Below are positions 27,024 through 35,688 of a stretch of DNA of 46,715 bases, in pieces. The stretch comes from Planctomycetales bacterium. Its GTDB lineage: Bacteria > Planctomycetota > Planctomycetia > Isosphaerales > Isosphaeraceae. Both the position numbers and the translations under genes were made by a program. The notes below the pieces were generated by a model, which was not told the origin of the DNA, did not search any database, and worked only from the letters and a program-made list of their open reading frames with translations. The DNA is taken from the NCBI GenBank assembly GCA_027452145.1, contig DAIDHB010000256.1:1-46715 (forward strand), read 5' to 3'. How positions within the stretch are numbered: position 1 is the stretch's first letter; every line of letters starts with the position of its first letter.

Positions 27024-28598
27024 ATGAATTCCCGGAATCGTCTCGGTCATCGACAGATCCCCCTCAATGCGTTGGCGAGTTGGTCTACCTACGCGTCGCA
27101 GATCGTTGCTGCGTTCCTCGTCACGCCGATCATCGTGCGCGGGCTGGGGGACCAACGGTATGGGGTCTGGTCGCTGGTGGAGTCGGTCCTCGCCTACCTT
27201 ACGTTGCTCGACTTCGGGCTGACGGCCTCAGTGGTCCGCTACGTGGCCCGATTCGAGGCGACGGAAGAATCCGATCGGCGCAACCGGGTCTTCAGCACGT
27301 GCCTCTGCGTGTTCGGCGCGGTCGGGGTGGTAGCCTTCGGGATCGCAGCCGGCCTGGGCGCAGCCGCACCCTATCTCTTCCGGCTTCCACCCGAGCTGAT
27401 CGCCGAGGCGAGGTGGATGTTCTTCCTTCTGGGGACCAACCTGGCGCTGGGCCTGCCGCTGAGCGTCTACCTCAACGTCCTGTTCGGTCTGGGGCGCTAT
27501 CCCACCTCGGCGACGATCCGGCTCTCGTATCTTGCACTGGGATCAATTCTCAGCGTGGTCGTCATCCGGCGGGGAGGCGGATTGATCGCCCTGGGCTGCC
27601 TGATCACGGCGGTCAACACGGCGCAAAACCTGACGCTGGCGTGGGCCGTCCACCGCTGCCTGCCCGACCTGCGCCTTTCGGCGTCTCTGGTGGACTGGTC
27701 CACCTTCCGCGACATCCGGGGCTATAGCCTGAGGGCTTTCCTGATCGGACTGGGCACTCAGGTCACCTTCCAGACGGATGCGATCGTGATCGGGGCCTTC
27801 TTGAGCCCCGGGGCGATCGCCTTCTTCGCGATCGGCAGCCGGCTGGTCAATTACTCCAAAAGCCTGTTCACGTCGGTCATGGGGGTCCTGACGCCCACCT
27901 TCAGCGCCATGGAGGCACGTGGCGAGACCGAGGCCATCCGCGGGCTGACCCTGACGGTCTCGCGGTATGTACTCTGGGGAGCCTTGCCTGTCCAGATTGG
28001 CCTGATCGCACTGGGCCGGCCGTTCCTCTCGCTCTGGATTGGTCCGCGGTATGCCGAGGCGAGCTATGCGACGCTTGTCATCCTGTCCGTTCCGCTGGCC
28101 CTGTCCATGACTCTGGCGACCGGCGTCCGGGTCCTCTACGGCACGGGCCGGCTTGAGTGGTACACGCGGGCTGTCATCGCCGAAGCGGTCTCCAACCTGA
28201 TCCTCAGCACTGCGCTGGCCAGCCCGATGGGAATTGAGGGGGTGGCCTGGGGGACGACGATCCCCAATCTCGCATTTAATGTCGCCCTCATGATTCACAC
28301 CTGCCGGGTCCTCGACGTCGGCCTCTGGGAGTACGCGCGGGGCGTCTTTCTGCGGCCGATCCTGCTGGGTGCTACGCTGGCCTGCGGATGGGGAGCCGTG
28401 CTCTCCCTCGAGGCCGAACCCTCGACATGGCCGTCGCTGCTGGCGACGGGCGGTTGTGGGCTTTCGGCGTACGGGTTCATCGCCCTGGTCGTCGAGTTCG
28501 GGCCCCGGTCGCTGACTCGGGTCATCCGGTCGCGTCTCCGCGCCCTGACCCAGGAGACCCGACGCAGTCGGCCGGATTGGGGCGGCCCGTCGATATAG
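27024..28598 (+). CDS. Wzx-type polysaccharide flippase (oligosaccharyl lipid translocase)
   Basis: A 524-residue membrane protein of the MATE/MOP flippase superfamily. About 12 to 14 hydrophobic segments are spread over the full length, with the family start LASWSTYASQIVAAFLVTPI followed by GLGDQRYGVWSLVESVLAYL and the LDFGLTASVVRYVAR signature near residue 60. It should flip the undecaprenyl-linked repeat unit to the periplasmic side for the Wzy-like protein. An in-frame TTG at 26988 is an alternative start, adding 12 residues. It lies 239 bases after GT4 (5), the largest gap within this gene row. Confidence 0.9.
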   Translation: MNSRNRLGHRQIPLNALASWSTYASQIVAAFLVTPIIVRGLGDQRYGVWSLVESVLAYLTLLDFGLTASVVRYVARFEATEESDRRNRVFSTCLCVFGAVGVVAFGIAAGLGAAAPYLFRLPPELIAEARWMFFLLGTNLALGLPLSVYLNVLFGLGRYPTSATIRLSYLALGSILSVVVIRRGGGLIALGCLITAVNTAQNLTLAWAVHRCLPDLRLSASLVDWSTFRDIRGYSLRAFLIGLGTQVTFQTDAIVIGAFLSPGAIAFFAIGSRLVNYSKSLFTSVMGVLTPTFSAMEARGETEAIRGLTLTVSRYVLWGALPVQIGLIALGRPFLSLWIGPRYAEASYATLVILSVPLALSMTLATGVRVLYGTGRLEWYTRAVIAEAVSNLILSTALASPMGIEGVAWGTTIPNLAFNVALMIHTCRVLDVGLWEYARGVFLRPILLGATLACGWGAVLSLEAEPSTWPSLLATGGCGLSAYGFIALVVEFGPRSLTRVIRSRLRALTQETRRSRPDWGGPSI

Positions 28599-28681
28599 GG
28601 GGGATGTCGCCTCAGGCGGCAAACTGAGTTCTCGCCGAGGCGTGCCCTTACCGTGCTCCTGACAGGGCGGGAGGAATCATC

Positions 28682-29536
28682 GTGCGCGACTGTCCGATCT
28701 GCCAGCACAGCCAGGGTGTGAAGACCGTGGAGAGATTTGCCGGAGGTGAGTTCTTCGAATGCTCGTCATGCGGGCTCCATTACGCCAACACGGAGACGGG
28801 GAATCTGACACAATATTATCGAGAAATCTGGTCGGAAGGTCACCTGGGACAGCGGCCGTATGAGGAGAAGATGAGGGCCGCCCTGGAACCTGCTCGGTTG
28901 GAAGGACTCCTGCGGGAGATCCCGCGATACTCTTGGGCGGTCTCGCAATTCCGGCGCCTGTCCCGGGGGGCGAGCGTCCTGGATGTGGGATGTGGCGAAG
29001 GGGGGCTGCTCTGGGCGGCACGGAAGCTCGGGCTCGAGCCCCATGGCTGCGATCTTTCCCCGGGCGCGGTCGATCTCGCGCGGCGATTGGTTGGCGACGA
29101 CGCGGTTTACCTGGGCACGATCCTGGATCTCCCCTGCGAAGCCCAGAAGTTCGACTGCATCGTCGCCCTCGAGGTCCTGGAGCATCTGCCGGAAGTGAGA
29201 CCCTTCGTCGAGCGAATGACCTGGCTCCTCAAGCCCGGCGGTATCCTGCTGCTTACTACCCCCAACCGCAATCGAGTGTTCGCCGTCGCAAAGCGAGCTC
29301 TGGGTCGCCCCCATTCTAACACCGACTATCCGCCGCACCATTTCACACGCTGGTCGACGGCCGTTCTCGGAGGATTGCTCGGGGAGTATTACCAGGACGT
29401 ACGGGTGGGGTCCCTGCGCTATTACTTTCACCATGCTGTCGGCCGCGTCCTGTCCTATCCGATCCATGCGGCCACGTTCGGGAGGATGGGGCAGTCGCTC
29501 TGCGCTCGAGCCGGCCGCCCCCGAATTGCGCGATGA
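28682..29536 (+). CDS. Zinc-ribbon class I SAM-dependent methyltransferase
   Basis: A 284-residue enzyme. The N-terminus has Cys4-x2-Cys7 and Cys27-x2-Cys30, a four-cysteine zinc-ribbon as in sugar and C-methyltransferases of glycan loci. Then comes SAM motif I VLDVGCGEGG (residues 99-108), an acidic CDLSPG motif II and VALEVLEHLPE, typical of the Methyltransf_11/23 group. The GTG start is chosen because GGGAGGAATCATC gives an excellent ribosome-binding site. The stop overlaps an ATG of the next frame (ATGA). The likely substrate is a sugar or lipid-linked glycan of this locus. Confidence 0.88.
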   Translation: MRDCPICQHSQGVKTVERFAGGEFFECSSCGLHYANTETGNLTQYYREIWSEGHLGQRPYEEKMRAALEPARLEGLLREIPRYSWAVSQFRRLSRGASVLDVGCGEGGLLWAARKLGLEPHGCDLSPGAVDLARRLVGDDAVYLGTILDLPCEAQKFDCIVALEVLEHLPEVRPFVERMTWLLKPGGILLLTTPNRNRVFAVAKRALGRPHSNTDYPPHHFTRWSTAVLGGLLGEYYQDVRVGSLRYYFHHAVGRVLSYPIHAATFGRMGQSLCARAGRPRIAR

Positions 29537-29574
29537 CCGATTGCGTGAGCGGGTCACCCGGAGGGGGGCATTCG

Positions 29575-30963
29575 ATGAAGGCGACCAAGGCGTTCGTTCG
29601 ATATGTTTCGGATCCTGTCCTCCAGTGGAAGTGGGGAAATCGCGGGTTGTCCCGGCATTCGCGGGAGCTAGCGAGGAGCCAGTTCCTGGCGCGGCCGGAA
29701 CTGGAGGCCTTGCAATTCCGGCGACTCCGGCGGCTGCTGGAGCATGCTTACGATCGTTCACCCTTCTATCGGCGGCGGTTCCTCGCCGCCGGCGTGGTCC
29801 CGGGGAACATTCGAAGTCTCGAGGACTTGCGGCGCCTCCCTGTCCTCGAGAAGCATGACATCCAGGATCATCTGGAGAGCATGGTGGCCGATGGCTGGCC
29901 ACAGGAAGATCTGCTGCTGGACCATACGGGGGGCTCGACGGGTGCCCCGCTCGCCTTCTACTCCAGCCGCGAACGCCGGTGCTGGGGCCAGGCGGCCACG
30001 CGGAGGCACAACGGCTGGGCAGGATGGGGGATCGGGGACCGGGTCGCCTACGTCTGGGGGGCCCCGCGCGACTTGCCGGCCCGGAGCTGGCGATCTCAGC
30101 TAGTCGTCGCACTGAGCGGCCCGCAGATCTTCCTGGATACCGGGCACATCGACGAATCCAGGATGGTAGCGTTCCGCGAGGCACTGATTCGGTTCCGGCC
30201 TGAGATCATCCAGGCCTACGCTCGGAGCCTGGCCCTGTTTGCCCGATTCCTGCGGTCCCGTGGTCTGGACCAGCCCCGGATCCAGGCGATCGTGACCTCG
30301 GCGGAGGTCCTCGACCCGGCCGATCGCGCGCTGATCGAGGATGTGTTCGGCTGCGAAATCTTCAATCGCTACGGATGCCGGGAGGTCGGGGTGATCGCCA
30401 GCGAATGCCCCGCACACACAGGGCTGCACACCGCTAGTGAGGGCCTCCTGATCGAGGTCGTCCGCGGCGATGATCCCATGCCTCCGGGCGAGTCGGGATC
30501 GATCCTGGTGACGGACCTGCTCAATCTCGCCATGCCCCTGATTCGCTACCGGATCGGCGATATGGGGGCCTGGGAAGAAGGACCATGCCGTTGCGGTCGG
30601 GGTCTACCTCGCCTCCGCGAGGTGGCAGGGCGGGTTACCGATTTCCTGGTCGGCTCCGACGGGCGGCTCGTCTCCGGCGTGTTCCTCGCCACCTATGTCG
30701 TTGCCCGGCGCCCCGGGCTGGGACAGGTCCAGATCCGGCAGGAAGAGCGGGGCAAGGTCCTGTATCGGATCAAGGCGGGATCGAACTTCCGGGAGCGAGA
30801 CGATCTCGAGTACCTCGCCGCCGAGACCCGGAGATATCTGGGTGAGGGGACGCTCGTGGATTGGGAATTCGCGGCGGACCTGGGCCCAGAACCGTCCGGG
30901 AAGTACGTTTTCTCCCGCTCGGAGGTCTCAATCGATAGCCTCGGGGGATTAGCACGGAACTGA
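29575..30963 (+). CDS. CapK/PaaK-like adenylate-forming enzyme (2)
   Basis: A 462-residue paralogue of the enzyme at 23076, with the same motifs at the same spacing: DHTGGSTGAPLAFYSS (about 117), FNRYGCREVGVIASEC, LLNLAMPLIRYRIGDMG, CRCGRGLPRLRE and EPSGKYVFSRSE (about 440, catalytic Lys). It should also activate a carboxylate. I selected the ATG at 29575 because GGAGGGGGG lies 6 bases upstream; the ATG at 29533, overlapping the methyltransferase stop, would add 14 residues. It is the last gene of the rightward block and faces the convergent surface-protein gene. Confidence 0.88.
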   Translation: MKATKAFVRYVSDPVLQWKWGNRGLSRHSRELARSQFLARPELEALQFRRLRRLLEHAYDRSPFYRRRFLAAGVVPGNIRSLEDLRRLPVLEKHDIQDHLESMVADGWPQEDLLLDHTGGSTGAPLAFYSSRERRCWGQAATRRHNGWAGWGIGDRVAYVWGAPRDLPARSWRSQLVVALSGPQIFLDTGHIDESRMVAFREALIRFRPEIIQAYARSLALFARFLRSRGLDQPRIQAIVTSAEVLDPADRALIEDVFGCEIFNRYGCREVGVIASECPAHTGLHTASEGLLIEVVRGDDPMPPGESGSILVTDLLNLAMPLIRYRIGDMGAWEEGPCRCGRGLPRLREVAGRVTDFLVGSDGRLVSGVFLATYVVARRPGLGQVQIRQEERGKVLYRIKAGSNFRERDDLEYLAAETRRYLGEGTLVDWEFAADLGPEPSGKYVFSRSEVSIDSLGGLARN

Positions 30964-30998
30964 GGCGCCGTCCCACCGCGATGTGCCGCATCCGGAAG

Positions 30999-31082
30999 GT
31001 CCGCATCGAGGCCTCGCCCGACCCGGGGCTCACAGGAGCGCCGGGTCAAGCGACGCCTCGCACTTGGCGTTCGGATGCGGAC
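30999..31082. terminator. Multi-stem inverted repeat between two convergent genes
   Basis: Three nested perfect stems: 30999-31007 with 31074-31082 (9 bp), 31007-31012 with 31055-31060 (6 bp), and 31020-31026 with 31041-31047 (7 bp). They fill the 150 bases between the CapK-like gene and the convergent surface-protein gene, so the structure can serve both transcripts as a bidirectional terminator. No T-run is present. Confidence 0.5.
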
Positions 31083-31113
31083 TCTCCAGCAGCGGTCCGG
31101 CCGGATCCCCGGA

Positions 31114-34100
31114 TCAGCCGCCCGGCGTCAGGCTCACGGTGACGGACTTGTTGCCGTTCAGCGACAGCGACTGGGTGACCGGAGTGTAGCCGGCCAGCGA
31201 GACGGACAGGGCACTCGGCGCGATCGTCGTCGGGGTCGGGTTGGTCGTTCCCGAGTATTGCACTGTCCCGACATCGATCGCAAGCGTCCCCTGGGCGTTG
31301 GTGGTTCCGGTGCCCAGGATCGTACCATCGGCCGCCAGCAGGTCGACCGTCGCCCCCGAGAGCAGGGCGCCCTGGGCGGTCCGGACCTGGACCGTCAACA
31401 CCCAGCCCATCGTCACACTCTTCTGCCCACTGCCGACGAATCGGATGGCGGACGTGGCACCATTCTGGTAGGTGGACCCGTAGATCTGGATGCCACCCAA
31501 CGACTGCCCCTGCTCGCCGAAATCGTACGAGTAGAACGGCTCCGGCAAGGCGGTCGGGTCGGCCGTCGCCTTGAAGGTACTGTTCACGAACAGGAGATTG
31601 TTCACGGGGCAGCCGGCCCCGCCCGCCTGGCCGCCGAGTGTGATGCCCGCCCCGTTGGAATCGAATGTATTTCCCTGGAAAAGGATGACATTCTGGGATG
31701 TGACCTCCGAGTCGTCGATCTCCAGGGCGTTGGCGTAGTAGCCGGTCTGAAGCCCATAGCCCGGATTGGTCGGCCCGACGCAGATGGCCTTGAATGTATT
31801 GTTGGTGAAGGCGATGCCCGACGAGCCGCTCGGCATCCGGACGATCCGGGTCCCGACTGCGCCTTCCATCAGACCCGCCCCGGTGATCGCCTCGAGAGTG
31901 TTGTCGTGCACATCGATGTTCGTGAGCGTGCTCGGGGCGTAGCAACGGATCTCCAGGGCACGGGCTGTCGTCCCCGAATTCCCATACTCGCGGTTGGGGG
32001 CCTCGCGAACGATGATCGTGTTGCCGCCGATGTTCAAGTTGCTGAGGGATCCGTCCCCGATGCCGATTCCCCGCGAGGAACCGGTGGTACTCGTGTCGAC
32101 CGTGTTGTTGAGGCAGTTGATGTCGCTGCCGCCCAGCGACAGGGCGTAGCCATTGGTGATGTGTACGTTGGGCGTGAGCGTGTTGCCCTCAATGGTCTGA
32201 TAGATGCCGGGGCCCGCTCCCGCCGCGCGGATGCCCGTTTGCGGATTGTTGGTGATCGTGCAGCCCTTCACCAGGGCCGAGGAATAGCCGGAGATCTCGA
32301 TTGAGGCAAGTGCGGCCGCGCGGATCGTGTTGATCACCGTGGTCGCGTAATTCACAGTACAGTTTTCGATCGTGCGCGAATTGCTCGGGTCCGTGAGCGA
32401 CGAGTCCGTATTGGAGGCATCGATCGCCACGGTGTCATCGCCGGACGTGTACGTCGTAACGCCGTTGACGACAACGGGCCCCCGGGTCGCGGCGACATCG
32501 ATGTTGGTACAGTAGGCGCCGGCCGCCTGCCCCTGGACGACGCTCCCGGGGCCGTTGATGGTCGGTGCGTAGACGTTCTGATAGACGCCCTGGATCGAAG
32601 CGGGGAGGTTCTCGATGCCGTTGGCCTGGCCATTCCCGCCCCAGGCGGACGGGGCCCAGCCGGTACCCGGGGGCGTGATGGTCGCAAGGATTCCGTAGTC
32701 CATGGACTGGGTGAGGACCACGCGATCGATGGTCACCGAGGCCCCCGTGGACTGCGAGGGTGTCATGGTGATCTGGATGTAGACCGGATCGGTGTTGCTC
32801 GGGACGAAGGAAACGCTGGGACAATCGGCCTGGGCGATGGTGGGAGCTCCGATCTGCCGCCAGTTGGCTACGGGCTGGCCCGTCACCGAGTCGATGACCT
32901 GGAGCTGGAGGCTGCAATCGCCGATGCTGCCGAGTCCGGATTCTGCGACCGAGGCCGTGTAGGTCCGATTCGCGACCGGGATCGGGATCGTCGAGGCCGT
33001 TCGGATCACCTGGGGTGTAGTGCCCGTGGGCACGGTCCAGTTCAGGACCTGCGGGCTGTAGAGATACTGCTGATCCGCCGAGACGGTGAATTGAGAAGCC
33101 GGCGCCCCCGAGAGCTTCCACCCGGTGACGGTGTGGGACCCGATCGGGTCGGCACCGAAATTGCCGTTGGGGACCGTGATGGGGGCGGCGTTGTTGTAGG
33201 TGATCGTGTGCCCGTTCAGGTCGAAGGTGATGTTCTTGTTGGCGATGACGAAGGCCGTACCGGAGGTGGTGACGTCCGTTTGCAGGACGTAGGTCGTGTT
33301 CGCCTGGTTGAGCAGGTAGGGGCCCGGCCCGTTCTGATTGAGCCAATTGGCGTCGACGTTGATCGTCGGATCGGCCGAGACCGCTGCGGCGATCACGATG
33401 ACGGCGGCGGCGCTCATGCTCGTGTTCCCGTACTCGTCGGTGGCGCTCACGGAGACGTTGTAAGACCCGGCGGCCGAGTAGACATGAGTCGGATCGACTC
33501 CGCTTGCCGTCGTGCCATCTCCGAAATTCCAACTATACGTGAACCCCGCTGCCTGAACAACCGGGCTGATGTCGGCCGCCGTCGCCGCGAAGCTGAGCGC
33601 CGTACCTACCGTGCCACTCGAGGGTGCGGTGAGCACCACCGTCGGCGCGACGTCGGACACCGTCACCGTCACGCTCGAGCTGCCGCTGTCCCCGACAGCG
33701 TCCGTGACCGACAGCGTGGCCGTGAAGGTACCCGGGTTTGCGTAGACGTGCGAAGGTGTCAGAGAATCAGTGGAGCCGGCTGCGGTGGTGCTGACCGAAT
33801 TGCCGACGAGGAGGCCGCTAAGGACGGCGTTGGCCCCTGCGGTGCGGGTCACCTTGAACGTCACGTCGCCGCTGACGTCCCACGTGAGGTACTCGCCCCC
33901 GTGGAAGTTGCTCAGCGACTCGGTGTCGAGGACGGCGCCGGTGGCGGCGTCGATCACCTGGATCTGCTCGGCGCGGGCGGCGCTGTCGTAGTCGACGGCG
34001 TAGAGGCTCACCGGATGGGCCTGGCCATCAGTGAGGTTGACCCCGACAGAGAAGGACGTCGAGCTGTACCAGCAGGCGGCGACTCGCGAGGCCCCGCCCG

Positions 34101-34563
34101 GTGCCTCCAGGGCCCGGGGGTCGGTGGTCGAGCCGGCCCAGGTATAGGAGGACTGTCCGCTCGGTGTCGCCGCGGCGTAGGAGGGGAGGCTCGAGGCGAT
34201 CCCGGGCAGGTCATAGCCGGCGGACCCGTACGTGCCGATCCAGTTGCCCTGTGTCGTCGCGTCCGTCCCAGTGAACGTCGCGCCCATGGCCCCGCCGGTG
34301 GGCGCGCTCGCCCCGTTCCCGAAGTTCCAGGACTCGACATACGGGGCCGTGCCCCCCGAGACCGACCCCTGGAAAGCGACGGTGTCGCCCGCGGCGGTCG
34401 TGATGGGGCTCCCTGCGTCGACGACGAGGCCGCTCAGCAGTTGCCGGCCCTCCAGGGCCTCCACACGAAGGCCGAGCCGGGTGCGAGTCGGACGATTCTT
34501 GACGCGGCGAGGTCCAAACTGGAGAGAGAGGCTGCCGGTCCGCAAGGCTTTGCGAGAACACAT
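31114..34563 (-). CDS. Secreted PKD / parallel beta-helix surface protein with LEGRQLLS motif
   Basis: A 1149-residue protein. The basic N-terminus (MCSRKALRTG...) leads to LRVEALEGRQLLSG, the LE-x-R-x-LLS element seen near the start of many planctomycete surface proteins. Then come PKD-type beta domains (FTYSWNFGDGTTASGVDPTH), one of which is interrupted by a ~200-residue beta-rich insert. A long right-handed parallel beta-helix follows, with repeated NNT/GNT segments such as FTNNTFKAI and FQGNTFDSNGAGITLGG, and finally a carboxypeptidase-regulatory-like beta-sandwich (RTAQGALLSGATVDLLAADG). The start has GGAG 10 bases upstream; the frame is open further but without sense. Beta-helix proteins often bind or cut polysaccharides, which fits its place beside the polysaccharide genes. 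Confidence 0.88.
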   Translation of the reverse strand: MCSRKALRTGSLSLQFGPRRVKNRPTRTRLGLRVEALEGRQLLSGLVVDAGSPITTAAGDTVAFQGSVSGGTAPYVESWNFGNGASAPTGGAMGATFTGTDATTQGNWIGTYGSAGYDLPGIASSLPSYAAATPSGQSSYTWAGSTTDPRALEAPGGASRVAACWYSSTSFSVGVNLTDGQAHPVSLYAVDYDSAARAEQIQVIDAATGAVLDTESLSNFHGGEYLTWDVSGDVTFKVTRTAGANAVLSGLLVGNSVSTTAAGSTDSLTPSHVYANPGTFTATLSVTDAVGDSGSSSVTVTVSDVAPTVVLTAPSSGTVGTALSFAATAADISPVVQAAGFTYSWNFGDGTTASGVDPTHVYSAAGSYNVSVSATDEYGNTSMSAAAVIVIAAAVSADPTINVDANWLNQNGPGPYLLNQANTTYVLQTDVTTSGTAFVIANKNITFDLNGHTITYNNAAPITVPNGNFGADPIGSHTVTGWKLSGAPASQFTVSADQQYLYSPQVLNWTVPTGTTPQVIRTASTIPIPVANRTYTASVAESGLGSIGDCSLQLQVIDSVTGQPVANWRQIGAPTIAQADCPSVSFVPSNTDPVYIQITMTPSQSTGASVTIDRVVLTQSMDYGILATITPPGTGWAPSAWGGNGQANGIENLPASIQGVYQNVYAPTINGPGSVVQGQAAGAYCTNIDVAATRGPVVVNGVTTYTSGDDTVAIDASNTDSSLTDPSNSRTIENCTVNYATTVINTIRAAALASIEISGYSSALVKGCTITNNPQTGIRAAGAGPGIYQTIEGNTLTPNVHITNGYALSLGGSDINCLNNTVDTSTTGSSRGIGIGDGSLSNLNIGGNTIIVREAPNREYGNSGTTARALEIRCYAPSTLTNIDVHDNTLEAITGAGLMEGAVGTRIVRMPSGSSGIAFTNNTFKAICVGPTNPGYGLQTGYYANALEIDDSEVTSQNVILFQGNTFDSNGAGITLGGQAGGAGCPVNNLLFVNSTFKATADPTALPEPFYSYDFGEQGQSLGGIQIYGSTYQNGATSAIRFVGSGQKSVTMGWVLTVQVRTAQGALLSGATVDLLAADGTILGTGTTNAQGTLAIDVGTVQYSGTTNPTPTTIAPSALSVSLAGYTPVTQSLSLNGNKSVTVSLTPGG

Positions 34564-35688
34564 AGGTGCAAGACTCCGATGGGATATTGATGATCTGGTA
34601 GGGAAGACCAGGGATGAAGGCCCGGACGAGCCCGCGGTCGCCGTCGGCGGGATACGTCGTCGCATCGGCGGCAGGGCTCGCCCATTCGCAGAAACCGCAT
34701 AAAAAATAATTACATCATTAAAATTTAGTGATGATTGTGATTCGACTGCACCAGACCGCCCGACCTCGGGGGCCGCGCGCACCGGTGCCGGGCGGCCGCC
34801 CGGGGGAGGCCGTGACATGCCGACGATCGTCGGGATAAGGACGCTTATCGACGGGCCCAGGTGCTCGAGGCGCAGGACCCACGGTCCCCGACTCGGCCGG
34901 GGAACCCGTTTACGCTTCGCGGACGTCCCGGCCGAGGGCCTCGCACCCGCCGCCGGCGTCCCGCCGTCATCCGGCCTCCTGCCGGGTCCGCCATCCGTGC
35001 CCGATCGCCGCGGAATCAGCGCGTGACTACACGCCGTTCATGCAGCGCAGCTACATCGGTCGTTGAATCAACATCGATGCCAAGAGCGTAATCTTCCCCT
35101 CATGGGCCATGAACCGCCACGGCGAGCGCCGCGGTCTTCCTGAGATTGCGATCATCACGGCTTCCGGGGCGTGTCCTACGACGAAATCCTGTCGATTCCA
35201 CCCGGTGCTCGTCTCAACCGCCGTGCGACCGAATCCGTCGATCCGACGTCTTTCGGCCACCTGATGCCATCCTGTCGTCCATCGCCCGAATCGGTCCAGT
35301 CCCTGGCCGGACGGCGCACGATAGGGAGCGATCGAAGTCGCTCCGGCCATGCGACCGTATGTCGGATCCAGAGGCAATTGATAAGGAGATCGGACGAAGT
35401 GCCCCATTATCGAGGTGTCCGCCGGCACCGTCAAGAGAAAAAATTGATGTAGGTTTAAATCATTATCATGCAAAGTGTATTGCCTAAATCGATGCTCGGA
35501 GCCGTGGTGGTCGCGGCCAAAAAAATCGCTTCGCGTCACAGTCTCGCGGGAGAGATGTACGGGTATCGGTCCCTTGTTTCTCGCGGTCGCGACGAAGTGA
35601 TGATACCCTGCCCCCACGGCGTCGCGTGGAGTCGGGGCGCGAGAATGGAAGCGCCCGGGCAAGTCGGCTCGCGGGGGGAGCTGGTTCG
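34564..35688. other. Long intergenic region between divergent surface/secreted protein genes
   Basis: About 1.1 kb without a supported gene. Two AT-rich patches stand out (34695-34745 and 35430-35480), probably promoter regions for the genes to the left and right. A minus-strand open frame over 35051-35761 has no recognisable motif and is rejected. The 34713-34733 dyad is listed separately. Confidence 0.5.
34713..34733. promoter_or_regulatory. AT-rich 21-bp dyad, operator-like
   Basis: CATCA and TGATG arms flank a TAAA-A-TTTA core, giving a 21-base near-perfect palindrome centred on 34723 with one T/G mismatch. It lies about 150 bases upstream of the minus-strand surface-protein start inside the most AT-rich patch of the region, which fits a transcription-factor site. 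Confidence 0.4.

Noticed and set aside
31075..32304. 409-codon plus-strand frame over the surface-protein gene
   Set aside because: Arg/Asp/Gly-rich shadow of the minus-strand beta-helix protein.
33091..34590. 499-codon plus-strand frame over the surface-protein gene
   Set aside because: Antisense shadow without motifs; the opposite strand encodes clear PKD and beta-helix sequence.
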